DNA of 64,000 nucleotides from JANMJD01 sp963828405 (GTDB taxonomy: Bacteria > Actinomycetota > Acidimicrobiia > Acidimicrobiales > Ilumatobacteraceae): NCBI GenBank assembly GCA_963828405.1, contig CAWHEG010000031.1:558001-622000 (forward strand), written 5' to 3'. The position numbers and the translations under genes were made by a program. The notes below the pieces were generated by a model that ran no database searches, was not told where the DNA came from, and was given only the letters and a program-made list of their open reading frames with translations. Below, in pieces: positions 34,766 to 42,302 of the stretch (positions within the stretch are counted from its first letter, which is position 1; each line of letters starts with the position of its first letter).

Positions 34766-35917
34766 ATGCGCTGGAGTCCCGTCGAGGCCACCATGGACGA
34801 CGGAGTTGCGTCTGGCTTGATTGTGGGGGCCACGGCGGCGGTGTGGAGCGCGAAAGGCGCGTTCCTCGGTTCGGTGGGCGAGTCGGTCGCCGGACATCCA
34901 TTGCTCGTTGATGCCATTTTCGATATTGCGTCGATGACGAAAGCGGTCACGTCGCTCGCGATGATGCAACTGCTCGAGCGTGGAACTCTCGGTCTTGATG
35001 ACCCAGCGGGCGACTACGTGCCGTACTTACGTGAGGTCGAGGTGTTGGACGGGTTCGCCGACGACGGCAGCCCCATCCTTCGAGCGCCGCGCCGTCCGGT
35101 GACGGTTCGCCATCTCGCGACCCATACCGCTGGTTTCGGCTACGAGTTCTCGAGCGACCTGACCGCACAGTTCGTCTCGGCCGCCCCGCGACCGCCCACT
35201 GGATCACAAGCGCGCTTCGAGTTCCCCTTGATGTTTGATCCTGGCGATCATTGGCTGTACGGGGTCAGCACCGACTGGCTCGGACGGGTCATCGAGGCGG
35301 TGAGCGGCCAGCGACTCGATGCCTACCTTCGTGAGCACGTGCTCGACCCGCTACAGATGGACGACACGACGTTCTTCCCGACTGCGAGTCAGGTCGAACG
35401 GATCGCGACTCCGCATCTCCGCACCGCCGACGGCCTGCAGCCGATTCCGGTCGAACTTCCGAACCCAGACGCCAAGATGGTCTCGGGAGGCAGCGGCCTA
35501 TTCGGAACGGTCGGCGACTACGTGCGGTTTCTTCGCGTGCTGCTCGGCCGTGGGCAGATCGATGGCGTACGGATCTTGGCCCCGGAAACGGTCGAGCAGA
35601 TGTGGACCGACCAGTTTGCCTCGCCGGACGTGTTGGCCGCGAACGGTTTCAGTTCCATCGTCAGATCGGACCTGGAGGCATTCACGCAAGAAGACAGAGG
35701 CCATAGCCTCGGCTTCTCGATCCATCGCTGCGAACGGCCCGAACGACGCTCAGCGGGCAGCGTTTCGTGGATGGGTGCGTTGAACACCTTCTACTGGATC
35801 GATGTGAACGAAGGAATCGTCGGGGTGTTCGCAACTCAAGTCCATCCGCTTCTGGATCCTCCGGTGGTCAAGGCGTTTTCTCGCTTCGAACAGGCTGTGT
35901 ACACCTCGCTTCGCTAA
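34766..35917 (+). CDS. Serine hydrolase, class C beta-lactamase/esterase family
   Basis: 383 residues. The nucleophile motif S-x-x-K is in FDIASMTKAVTSLAMM. The second motif is YGVSTD (Y-x-S in place of the Y-x-N of true AmpC). RHLATHTAGFGYEF and MVSGGSGLFGTVGDYVRFL are typical. There is no signal peptide, so it is more likely a cytoplasmic esterase or peptidase than a periplasmic beta-lactamase. ATG at 34766 is favoured; a GTG at 34730 is also in frame. The 125 bp after it contain no clear feature. Confidence 0.85.
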   Translation: MRWSPVEATMDDGVASGLIVGATAAVWSAKGAFLGSVGESVAGHPLLVDAIFDIASMTKAVTSLAMMQLLERGTLGLDDPAGDYVPYLREVEVLDGFADDGSPILRAPRRPVTVRHLATHTAGFGYEFSSDLTAQFVSAAPRPPTGSQARFEFPLMFDPGDHWLYGVSTDWLGRVIEAVSGQRLDAYLREHVLDPLQMDDTTFFPTASQVERIATPHLRTADGLQPIPVELPNPDAKMVSGGSGLFGTVGDYVRFLRVLLGRGQIDGVRILAPETVEQMWTDQFASPDVLAANGFSSIVRSDLEAFTQEDRGHSLGFSIHRCERPERRSAGSVSWMGALNTFYWIDVNEGIVGVFATQVHPLLDPPVVKAFSRFEQAVYTSLR

Positions 35918-36042
35918 GCCACCGGTGAATGGGTGGTTGGTGCCGTTTGCCGCCAGCGAGCAAGCCCCTGTGCACCCGGCACCTTGATCTCTGCGCCGGG
36001 CGTTCGACGGGAGGGGCATCCGCATCCGCGGCTGCGCTCGAT

Positions 36043-37545
36043 CTACGACGATTCTTGGCGGGGTTCGGCGAGTCGGTAGGTCGTCGTCTTGACGCCTCGG
36101 CCGCCATCGCGCAGGATTTGTCCGCTCGCTGTGAGGGTGCGAAGGGCGTTTCGGATGGTCTGGAGGGGTACCCCGAGTTGGGCTGAGAGTTCCCTCGCCG
36201 TCGATTGGTGCCCGGCGAGGAAATTCATCACTGCGTCGACAAGCGGTTCGCTCGTCAGGTGTTCGCGAACTGCGGCCGCTGGAGCCATTGGTGCGGGCGT
36301 GGAGCGAAGTTGCGCTGTGAACCGCACGGCGTGATCGAAGAAGCGTGGTCGTTCGAGTCCGCTGCCGATGGCCAGCTGGAAGACCTTGGGGATGCCGGTG
36401 GCGAGACCTTCGATGACTCGTCGTCCGTCGGGCAACCGTGCGTATTGGCAGATCTGCACGAGTGCGCTGTTTCGGGCGAAGGATTCCACGTTGTCAGGGT
36501 TGAGCCGGTCGACCGTGAGTCCGTACAGTCCGCCCGGGTTGGTGACCGTGAGCCGATCGGGTTCGAGTCGTGCAGTGACGGCCTGGCTGCGCGCCCATGG
36601 TCCAAGGTCACGGTGGACGAGGGCGTTGGCGAGGAGTTCACGTGTCGCTTCGGGTGGCCATGCGGGAACGTCACGTAGGTGACCGTCGCTCCCAGCGATG
36701 GTCGCTCTGGAACTGTTGAGCGCGATCCATCGAACAGCGTCGTCGAGCAGGTAGGGGATCGCACCTGTGAATCGCTGACTTGCCCGGAATCGAACCTCGA
36801 TGGGGTCGCCGGCGATCGGCGGGATCACCACCTGGAGGACGAGCGATGGGAAGAACTGCTGCGGGAAGCCACCGAGGGCGAGAAGCCCGGCGAGTGTCGG
36901 CCGACCGTCGATCAGCACGGCGGTGCGATGGAGCAGATCGTCGTCGTGGTCGACTGCGGCGAGGCGCCGGTCGGTGTCGCGTGCGGTCTGGATGTAGGTG
37001 CGAACAAGTTCAGGGTCGAGGTCGTCACGGGCCGCCTCCGAAACAGGTTCGCGGTCGAAGAACGGCTGCGACCGCGCCGCGGTCAGCGCCTGGATCTCGA
37101 GATCCGAAAGTTGGTAGTCGCCGTCGTGCGCTCGAAGAAAGGCCGGCCCGAGTGGGCCTCCGACGCGACATGGTTTGTGCGACGACGGCAGCTCGTCGAC
37201 CTGGGCGACGACGAGGTCAGCCCCTTCGAAGCGGACGATCTCCGTCGTCAGTTGGACAGCGGGATGGACGGCCTGTCGGGCCTTCGCGGCGAGCCCGGCC
37301 TGTAGGACCGAGGGATCGGCGAGTGTCACGGCACGGAACCCGTCGCGCTCGTCGAGACCGAGGATGATCCGACCTCCGCCCGGTTCGTTGGCGAACGCGC
37401 AGATCGTGCTCGAGATCGAGTCGGGCAGGCCACCGGCAGCCGACTTCACCTCGATGGCCGCGTCGTCGCCACCGAGGCGGCGTAGCGTCTCGACAATGTC
37501 GCCGATGTCGGCCTCGGTGAGCGATCCCATCGCCGATACGACCAT
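36043..37545 (-). CDS. ATP-binding protein with AlbA_2 domain and GHKL-like ATPase (putative defence or regulatory protein)
   Basis: About 500 residues. The N-terminal AlbA_2/Schlafen-type domain shows AIEVKSAAGGLPDSI, ICAFANEPGGGRIILGLDE and SSHKPCRVGG. The C-terminal part has ATRELLANALVHRDL (the N-x-x-x-H ATPase box) and LTVTNPGGLYGLTVDRL (G1-like box). A winged-helix ends the protein (TARELSAQLGVPLQTIRNAL). Such proteins are often found in defence islands and are annotated as transcriptional regulators. ATG at 37545 is chosen; 37554 lies inside the palindrome and 37530 is also possible. No ribosome-binding site is obvious. The gene appears to have replaced the 3' half of abiEii. Confidence 0.7.
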   Translation of the reverse strand: MVVSAMGSLTEADIGDIVETLRRLGGDDAAIEVKSAAGGLPDSISSTICAFANEPGGGRIILGLDERDGFRAVTLADPSVLQAGLAAKARQAVHPAVQLTTEIVRFEGADLVVAQVDELPSSHKPCRVGGPLGPAFLRAHDGDYQLSDLEIQALTAARSQPFFDREPVSEAARDDLDPELVRTYIQTARDTDRRLAAVDHDDDLLHRTAVLIDGRPTLAGLLALGGFPQQFFPSLVLQVVIPPIAGDPIEVRFRASQRFTGAIPYLLDDAVRWIALNSSRATIAGSDGHLRDVPAWPPEATRELLANALVHRDLGPWARSQAVTARLEPDRLTVTNPGGLYGLTVDRLNPDNVESFARNSALVQICQYARLPDGRRVIEGLATGIPKVFQLAIGSGLERPRFFDHAVRFTAQLRSTPAPMAPAAAVREHLTSEPLVDAVMNFLAGHQSTARELSAQLGVPLQTIRNALRTLTASGQILRDGGRGVKTTTYRLAEPRQESS

Positions 37546-37961
37546 AACATCCACGTGGATGTTAAGTGGATGTTTGATGGATGTCTGCCTGTGGTGCTCG
37601 GTGCTCGTGCGGCCGCACGGCCTGACATGCTCTCGGCGAGGTTCTCCTCGAGACGAACCGTCGGCACGTTCGCCGCGTCGAGCAGACCGGCGATCACGTC
37701 GGCGACCGTCGACCGGTCATCGGTGGCCGAAGCGATGGCGAAGTCGAGATCGGTGCTGAACCGGCGGGCGGCCCCTGCGAAGAACTTGCGGAGCGCGGTG
37801 CCACCCTTGAACACGACGGGCTCGAACGCGTCGTTGGCGTGCAGGTATGAGAGCAGGAAGTCCTGGGCGATGTCGAGCAGGGCCACGGATCGAGAGATCG
37901 TCGAATTCGGCGGAGCGTGGCGGGCGACGTGACCGACGGTCAGCCGGTGCTCGAAGGTCAT
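37446..37961 (-). pseudogene. AbiEii-type nucleotidyltransferase toxin, C-terminally truncated
   Basis: About 171 residues remain. The core motif FKGGTALRKFFAGAARRFST then DLDF is that of AbiEii/AbiGii nucleotidyltransferases, which modify tRNA or other targets to stop growth on phage infection. Full family members are about 250-320 residues. Here the frame runs into the iterons and start of the next gene, and its last 30 residues look unrelated. The toxin is therefore probably inactive. Its ATG at 37961 overlaps the AbiEi stop by 4 bp, as in the normal abiE operon. Confidence 0.65.
37547..37584. promoter_or_regulatory. Helically phased iterons with a perfect palindrome before the AlbA_2 ATPase gene
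   Basis: TGGATGT occurs at 37556-37562, 37567-37573 and 37578-37584, exactly 11 bp apart, and inverted as ACATCCA at 37547-37553. The inverted copy and the first direct copy form the perfect 18-bp palindrome AACATCCACGTGGATGTT (37546-37563). The array lies directly upstream of the leftward start codon. Sites on one face of the helix suggest cooperative binding of a repressor, possibly the winged-helix ATPase itself. Confidence 0.65.
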
Positions 37962-38752
37962 CGATCCTCGATCCCGGTCGGAGCGAACGGAAGCACCGTG
38001 TCGGCGACGTTCCACCGGCGGTCCCATCGACGCGCAGCCCGCCGGGGTCCGAACCAGACGGTGCGGCCGGCCTCGATTCCGAGGCCGGCGATGAGCCCCG
38101 GATCGAACGGTTCGATGAGGTAGGCGAAGCGGACCAGGGTGGCGTGCGGCCGACCGACGAGTTCGGCAGCGAGATCGTCGTGTCGACAACGATCGAGCAG
38201 CGCCGGTACCGCCTCGAGTCCGAGGCCCCAGTTCCGCACAACGGTCGGTGCGTCGGCCAAATGCACCAGGACACCCGCCGGCGGGATCGCCGGGACGCCG
38301 CCGATGGTCACGGTGGGCTGTCGCCAGTCGTGGACTGCGGTGTCGTAGGTACGTCGAAGGGCGACGGGAGTGCGTTCGCCGGGGCGCACCACGACGCGGT
38401 GTTGTTCCGGAGCGCGGTCTGCAGCGCCATGGAGCCAGGCGGCCGATTCGAGGCCGACTGCGGCCTGAAGGTCAGGGCGCACGGCGAGCTGGGCGCGCAG
38501 GGTGATGAACGGGTCCCCGTGACCGTACGGTCCAGCGTGGGCTCCCGGCGCCCATTCCCACGCGCCTTGCACACCGGTGGGAAGCAGCCACCCTTGGGCG
38601 GCCAGGCGCTGGATCGCCACCCTCGGCGGCGTCGTCAGGCCGAGATCCTCGACCATCTGGGCGAGCTCGATGGTCGTCACGACAGTCGGGGCGTCGAGTT
38701 CCAATGCCTCGATCAACGCCGCGATGCTCGGTGCTATCGAACGCGCCATCAC
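37958..38752 (-). CDS. abiEi: AbiEi antitoxin family protein
   Basis: 264 residues. An N-terminal winged helix (PTVVTTIELAQMVEDLGL then RVAIQRLAAQGWL) precedes the AbiEi C-terminal domain (WEWAPGAHAGPYGHGDP, VGLESAAWLHGAADR, VHDWRQPTVTIGGVPAIPP). In characterised systems AbiEi represses its own operon through inverted repeats and neutralises AbiEii. A GTATC-N7-GATAC repeat lies upstream. It is coupled by overlap to the truncated toxin. Confidence 0.75.
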   Translation of the reverse strand: MMARSIAPSIAALIEALELDAPTVVTTIELAQMVEDLGLTTPPRVAIQRLAAQGWLLPTGVQGAWEWAPGAHAGPYGHGDPFITLRAQLAVRPDLQAAVGLESAAWLHGAADRAPEQHRVVVRPGERTPVALRRTYDTAVHDWRQPTVTIGGVPAIPPAGVLVHLADAPTVVRNWGLGLEAVPALLDRCRHDDLAAELVGRPHATLVRFAYLIEPFDPGLIAGLGIEAGRTVWFGPRRAARRWDRRWNVADTVLPFAPTGIEDR

Positions 38753-38785
38753 TTCCCTCCTCTCGCTGTCACAAACATCACGAAC

Positions 38786-38802
38786 GTATCAGATTGCGAT
38801 AC
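38786..38802. promoter_or_regulatory. Inverted repeat upstream of abiEi
   Basis: GTATCAGATTGCGATAC is a GTATC/GATAC inverted repeat with 7-bp spacer, 34 bp upstream of the abiEi start, in a locally AT-rich stretch likely to be the promoter. It is a candidate AbiEi operator. Confidence 0.45.
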
Positions 38803-39250
38803 ATTCATAGCACAGGTGACAGTGGGAGGAGTACGGCCTGTTGCGGCCGGCCCACCGACAACGTCCTCAGCACGAAAGTGGACGAAGGACCGACGACCTC
38901 TACTGGCACTTCGCGTTTCAGCTGGTTGCGCCTGGTCGGCACATCTCGGAGGAGAGCGCGTCACGCCGGTAAACACCCAACACTTCGACGCCTGAGGCCA
39001 GGGCGGGCGCCGAGCGCCGAGCAGGCGACGGTAGGCAGGCGCACACGGCCGGACGGCTCCAACGCGACCACCGCCCAACTCCACGCCGGCGGGTCGGGGC
39101 CATCGTCGAGCTCGGCGAGCTGACAGAGGGCCGTGCTGCTGCGAAGATCATGCATCTCCGAAGGCTGAACGGACCCTCCGCGGTCGCTGCAACGCGACTC
39201 GGGAAGTTCGTCCGTCCCCGTTATCTGTGGGGAGTTCGTCCCCGGATCCC
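38803..39250. other. Stretch without an intact gene; possible degenerate AbrB-like remnant on the minus strand
   Basis: No intact gene is supported here. On the minus strand between about 39155 and 38930 a fragment reads VVALEPSGRVRLP and then, in a shifted frame, VEVLGVYRRDAL. This faintly resembles SpoVT/AbrB swapped-hairpin proteins but is too broken to call. The right end of this stretch is the chromosomal flank of attL, formerly the sequence downstream of tRNA-Leu. Confidence 0.3.
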
Positions 39251-39272
39251 GTGGGCGAGGGGGGACTTGAAC
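39251..39272. repeat. attL of the integrative element
   Basis: 22-bp exact copy of the tRNA-Leu 3' end (T-arm and acceptor strand), in the same orientation as the copy at 56553-56574. The identity stops on both sides (C versus A before it, TCTC versus CCCC after it). Confidence 0.85.
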
Positions 39273-39387
39273 TCTCGTTGAGATGGTGTTGAGTGGTGCT
39301 CCTGAGTCCGTCTCGTACCGTCTGATCTGGTGTTTCGCGATTCGTCGTGCTGATCAGTGTTGGACGAAACCGACCGATTTCTACCCG

Positions 39388-39410
39388 TCCGGTAGAAGAT
39401 CCGGTAGAAG
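39388..39410 (+). repeat. Left pair of TCCGGTAGAAG repeats (probable integrase arm-type sites)
   Basis: TCCGGTAGAAG occurs at 39388-39398 and 39400-39410 (12-bp period), with a partial inverted TTCTACC just before. The same 11-mer pair is found near the other end of the element at 54652-54673. Paired short direct repeats close to both att sites are what arm-type binding sites of tyrosine integrases look like. Confidence 0.5.
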
Positions 39411-39414
39411 CCGA

Positions 39415-39858
39415 TCACACCCGACCTCGATCCTGCGCCGCCTTGGAACGAAGCCGCACAGCAGCATCGACTGCCGCAGCCGCGACTTCAGGATCGTCGT
39501 GCTCCCACACCACCAGCAGCTGCCAACCGGCGGCCGCAAGACGCGCTGCGGTGTCCGCGTCGCGAACACGATTCGCGTCAAGCTTCTCCATCCACCAGTC
39601 GGCGTTTGCTTTCGGCAAGCTCCCGTGCTGCGGACAGGCATGCCAGAAGCACCCGCGAACGTCCACCGCCACCCGTGCCGTTGGGAACACGATGTCGACG
39701 CTTCGGGCGGCACCTGGGACTACTCGGCGGTGAAGGCGGTATCTCAGACCTCGACGGTGGAGCGCGCTCCTCAGGCGGAGCTCGGGACCAGTGTCCCGCG
39801 CGCTTTGACGTCGCATGCGTCTGCTCGTCTGCTCGTCAGAGGCGATGGGCTTGTCCAC
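39415..39858 (-). CDS. vsr: Very short patch repair endonuclease Vsr
   Basis: 147 residues. RRMRRQSARDTGPELRLRSA and LHRRGLRYRLHR at the start, then VDIVFPTARVAVDVRGCFWH with the catalytic aspartate, CFWHACPQHGSLPKAN (zinc-binding His/Cys pattern), and WQLLVVWEHD. Vsr nicks beside T:G mismatches left by deamination of 5-methylcytosine. It pairs logically with the m5C methyltransferase at 41143-42246. It is 31 bp downstream of a small hypothetical gene. Confidence 0.9.
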   Translation of the reverse strand: MDKPIASDEQTSRRMRRQSARDTGPELRLRSALHRRGLRYRLHRRVVPGAARSVDIVFPTARVAVDVRGCFWHACPQHGSLPKANADWWMEKLDANRVRDADTAARLAAAGWQLLVVWEHDDPEVAAAAVDAAVRLRSKAAQDRGRV

Positions 39859-39889
39859 AACCGGAGTATGCCGTCGACATCGCCGGCGG

Positions 39890-40114
39890 CTACTCCATCT
39901 CCGTCTCGGTGCTGACCCAGCTCAGCCAGTCGTGGTCCGCCTCGGAGAGATCGATGTCGGGCTCCCAGTTTGGGTAGAGCTCGAGGGCGATTCTGAACCA
40001 ATCAAGAGCAGGGAAGTGCTGCTGCAGCCGCAGCAACACACGGCGCTGCGAAGGGAGCGACGCCTCGCCGTCGAGGACTGCCGCGACGACTGCGATGGCT
40101 TCTGATTCGGTCAT
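39890..40114 (-). CDS. Small hypothetical protein within the R-M module
   Basis: 74 residues, acidic, starting MTESEAIAVVAAVLDGEASL and containing WFRIALELYPNWEPDIDLSE. No helix-turn-helix is apparent, so I cannot call it a controller protein. It is the first gene of a leftward pair with vsr and diverges from the putative restriction gene, with 60 bp between. Its location argues for a role in the R-M module, but nothing in the sequence shows one. Confidence 0.5.
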   Translation of the reverse strand: MTESEAIAVVAAVLDGEASLPSQRRVLLRLQQHFPALDWFRIALELYPNWEPDIDLSEADHDWLSWVSTETEME

Positions 40115-40174
40115 TGGAGCTCCTCACCGCCCAGGCACCAGCTCGCGGCGCTCGGACAAGTACGATCTGGATCC

Positions 40175-41113
40175 GTGTCGTGGGCGGATCTCGAGAGTGA
40201 CTTTGGGAGACTGAAGACCATCCGACGCGGGATGGCTTCGGCCAGTCTCGAAGCCGCGGGGAAGCTTGGCTCTAAGGCTATCGGCTCGCTCCGTGACGAG
40301 TTCCCGCGCAGGGCGATCCGCTTCACGGGTGGTGGCGGAAAGCAGTACTCGGTCTTCATGGTGGCAGGCAGCGAGGTCCGTTTCTCGCGCCCGGTCAACG
40401 ATGACCTGTTCATCGGTGATGTCGCGCAGTTCGACGCCCGCTGGGACGATCTCTGCGTTGCGGTCCGAACGCAAGCTGGCAAGAGCACCATCCCGTTGGA
40501 TCCTCATGCCATAGATCAGCTGGTCTACAGCGCTGTGATCGCCTTTGCGTGCTGTGCCGACCTCTACGGACAGGGAGGTCGTGGGGCACCAGGCACCTTC
40601 CTAGAGATGGTCGTTGGCCCGCTCGTCTCCATTCTCAGTGGGCGGGTGGAGACTTCCTCGATCTCCATACCCGTTCCAGAGACGGGTGAAGTCGAACGCG
40701 TCCCGACGGATCTGTCGTTCGTTGAACCCTCGGAGCCCATTGTGTTGGTCGTGCCGACCAAGATCTCGACCCGAGAGCGAATCTCCCAGGCCTACGTTCA
40801 TCAGCGCATCCTCGACGCCGCACGGCCGGGCGACAAGGGGCATCGGTCCGTCCTCGTGATCGCCAACGAGAACAACGTGATGGCTCCCAAAGGCGTGCCT
40901 CCGGCGGGTCGGACGGTGGATGCCTGCACGGTCCAGGACACACTGGTCCCGAGCACAATCGTCCTGTACCAGAAGTACGTGGCCCAGCTATCGGGGCTGT
41001 ACTACCTCGATCCGCCGACTCGGTACATCGCTGGCGGAATCGTCGGGTTCCCCATCGTGAGAAGCTTCGGCCATCTGCTGACCGGGGACTTGGCAGCGCT
41101 TCTTCAAGAATGA
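40175..41113 (+). CDS. Putative type II restriction endonuclease
   Basis: 312 residues, no strong family match by eye. The segment DLSFVEPSEPIVLVVPTKIS then TRERISQAYVHQRI resembles the PD-(D/E)xK core plus the following K-x-S-x-R-E-R helix seen in many type II restriction enzymes. There the acidic residue precedes a beta strand ending in x-x-K. The context is strong: it is convergent with an m5C methyltransferase (30-bp gap) and close to vsr. GTG start at 40175. It would cut unmodified DNA at the site protected by the methylase; the recognition sequence cannot be inferred. Confidence 0.65.
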   Translation: MSWADLESDFGRLKTIRRGMASASLEAAGKLGSKAIGSLRDEFPRRAIRFTGGGGKQYSVFMVAGSEVRFSRPVNDDLFIGDVAQFDARWDDLCVAVRTQAGKSTIPLDPHAIDQLVYSAVIAFACCADLYGQGGRGAPGTFLEMVVGPLVSILSGRVETSSISIPVPETGEVERVPTDLSFVEPSEPIVLVVPTKISTRERISQAYVHQRILDAARPGDKGHRSVLVIANENNVMAPKGVPPAGRTVDACTVQDTLVPSTIVLYQKYVAQLSGLYYLDPPTRYIAGGIVGFPIVRSFGHLLTGDLAALLQE

Positions 41114-41142
41114 TTCGGCGTCCCGTGCTGGCGCGATAGGCG

Positions 41143-42246
41143 TCAGAACAGCGTCGGTGCCTCATCGAGAATTGGGGTCGCGCCGTCCAGAGCGGCCACG
41201 ATGGCTTTCCCGATCGCAGCCGCCAGAGGCACTGGAACCGCGTTCCCGATTTGGTGCCTGACCTGATCTCGCTTTCCCAGGAAGACGAAGTCATCTGGGA
41301 ATCCCTGCAAGCGTGCGGCCTCGCGGGGTGTGATGGCGCGGTCTCTCAGTGGATGCCCGTATCTCCCACGGGTGAAGCTATCGAAGCCGCCAGTAATCGT
41401 TGGGCACTGACCATCCAGTCGAAGTCGGCCGTAGACATCTGGCCATCCACCTGATCGAACGTCCACCTTTTGATGACAAGGAAGGCGAAGTTCGAAGGGT
41501 ATGTCCTGCCAGCCGCCACCCTGCGGGACGTGTGAGAAGCGAACTCTGTTGATGTCGCTGATGCGTGTCTGTTGATGATTGGCGAACTTCGGATGTTCGC
41601 TGCAATCCGATGGCGGTTCGGGTAGGTCCCCAATCACCGAGCCCACAGTTGGCCAAGTTGGCGTCGTCGGCTCTGGGATCCGAAACCCGCCGGGCACATC
41701 TCGGCGGACACCAACGAGAACGAATCGCTCGCGCGTCTGCGCGACCCCATAGTCAGCCGCAACGTAGAAGTGGCCGGTGACCCGATATTCGTCGAGCTCA
41801 TGGAACTGCGCGACCAGGTGCCGGCCTCGGGCCTGTGCCGCCATGGCGACGTTCTCGAGCAGGAAGGCCTTCGGTTGTAGCTCCGTTACCAGGCGCAAGT
41901 ACTGCGCCATCAGAGCGTTACGGGAGTCACCTGAGTGCGCACCCCGCGTCTGCTTCGAAAAGCCCTGACAAGGCGGTCCGCCAGCGAACAAGTCGAGCTC
42001 GTCGGAGTCGATCCGATCCCAGATGTCTCGTGCACTCACGACGGTCGCATCAGCCTCGAAGCCGTGCGGCCCTAGGTTCTTCTGATAGGTCGAGATTGAA
42101 GGCGCATCCCAGTCGAAAGCCGCTCGCAGATCGAATCCAGCGTGCATCAGCCCCAGACTCAGGCCCCCTGCCCCGCAGAACGCGTCGACTGCTACCGGCC
42201 GGCGGTCGGTCGGGCCCGATCTCTCTAGTGGATCCGAGAATGACAT
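41143..42246 (-). CDS. DNA (cytosine-5-)-methyltransferase
   Basis: 367 residues with the ordered m5C motifs: I AVDAFCGAGGLSLGL, IV GGPPCQGFSKQ with the catalytic cysteine, VI FLLENV, VIII QTRERFVLVGVRR, IX in TPREAARLQGFPDD, and X QIGNAVPVPLAAAIGKAIV. The target-recognition region between VIII and IX is average in size. It protects host DNA from the convergent putative restriction enzyme. ATG at 42246 (MSFSDPLERS) gives the normal spacing to motif I; an upstream start at 42357 would overlap the coupling-protein gene. Confidence 0.92.
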   Translation of the reverse strand: MSFSDPLERSGPTDRRPVAVDAFCGAGGLSLGLMHAGFDLRAAFDWDAPSISTYQKNLGPHGFEADATVVSARDIWDRIDSDELDLFAGGPPCQGFSKQTRGAHSGDSRNALMAQYLRLVTELQPKAFLLENVAMAAQARGRHLVAQFHELDEYRVTGHFYVAADYGVAQTRERFVLVGVRRDVPGGFRIPEPTTPTWPTVGSVIGDLPEPPSDCSEHPKFANHQQTRISDINRVRFSHVPQGGGWQDIPFELRLPCHQKVDVRSGGWPDVYGRLRLDGQCPTITGGFDSFTRGRYGHPLRDRAITPREAARLQGFPDDFVFLGKRDQVRHQIGNAVPVPLAAAIGKAIVAALDGATPILDEAPTLF

Positions 42247-42302
42247 GGCTGTAACGCTACGCGATGGGTGTGACAACGAAGTGCGAGCCCTCCAGATCCT
42301 GA

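Noticed and set aside
34766..35917. True class C beta-lactamase resistance gene
   Set aside because: S-x-x-K is present, but the second motif is Y-x-S and there is no signal peptide; a generic serine hydrolase is the safer call.
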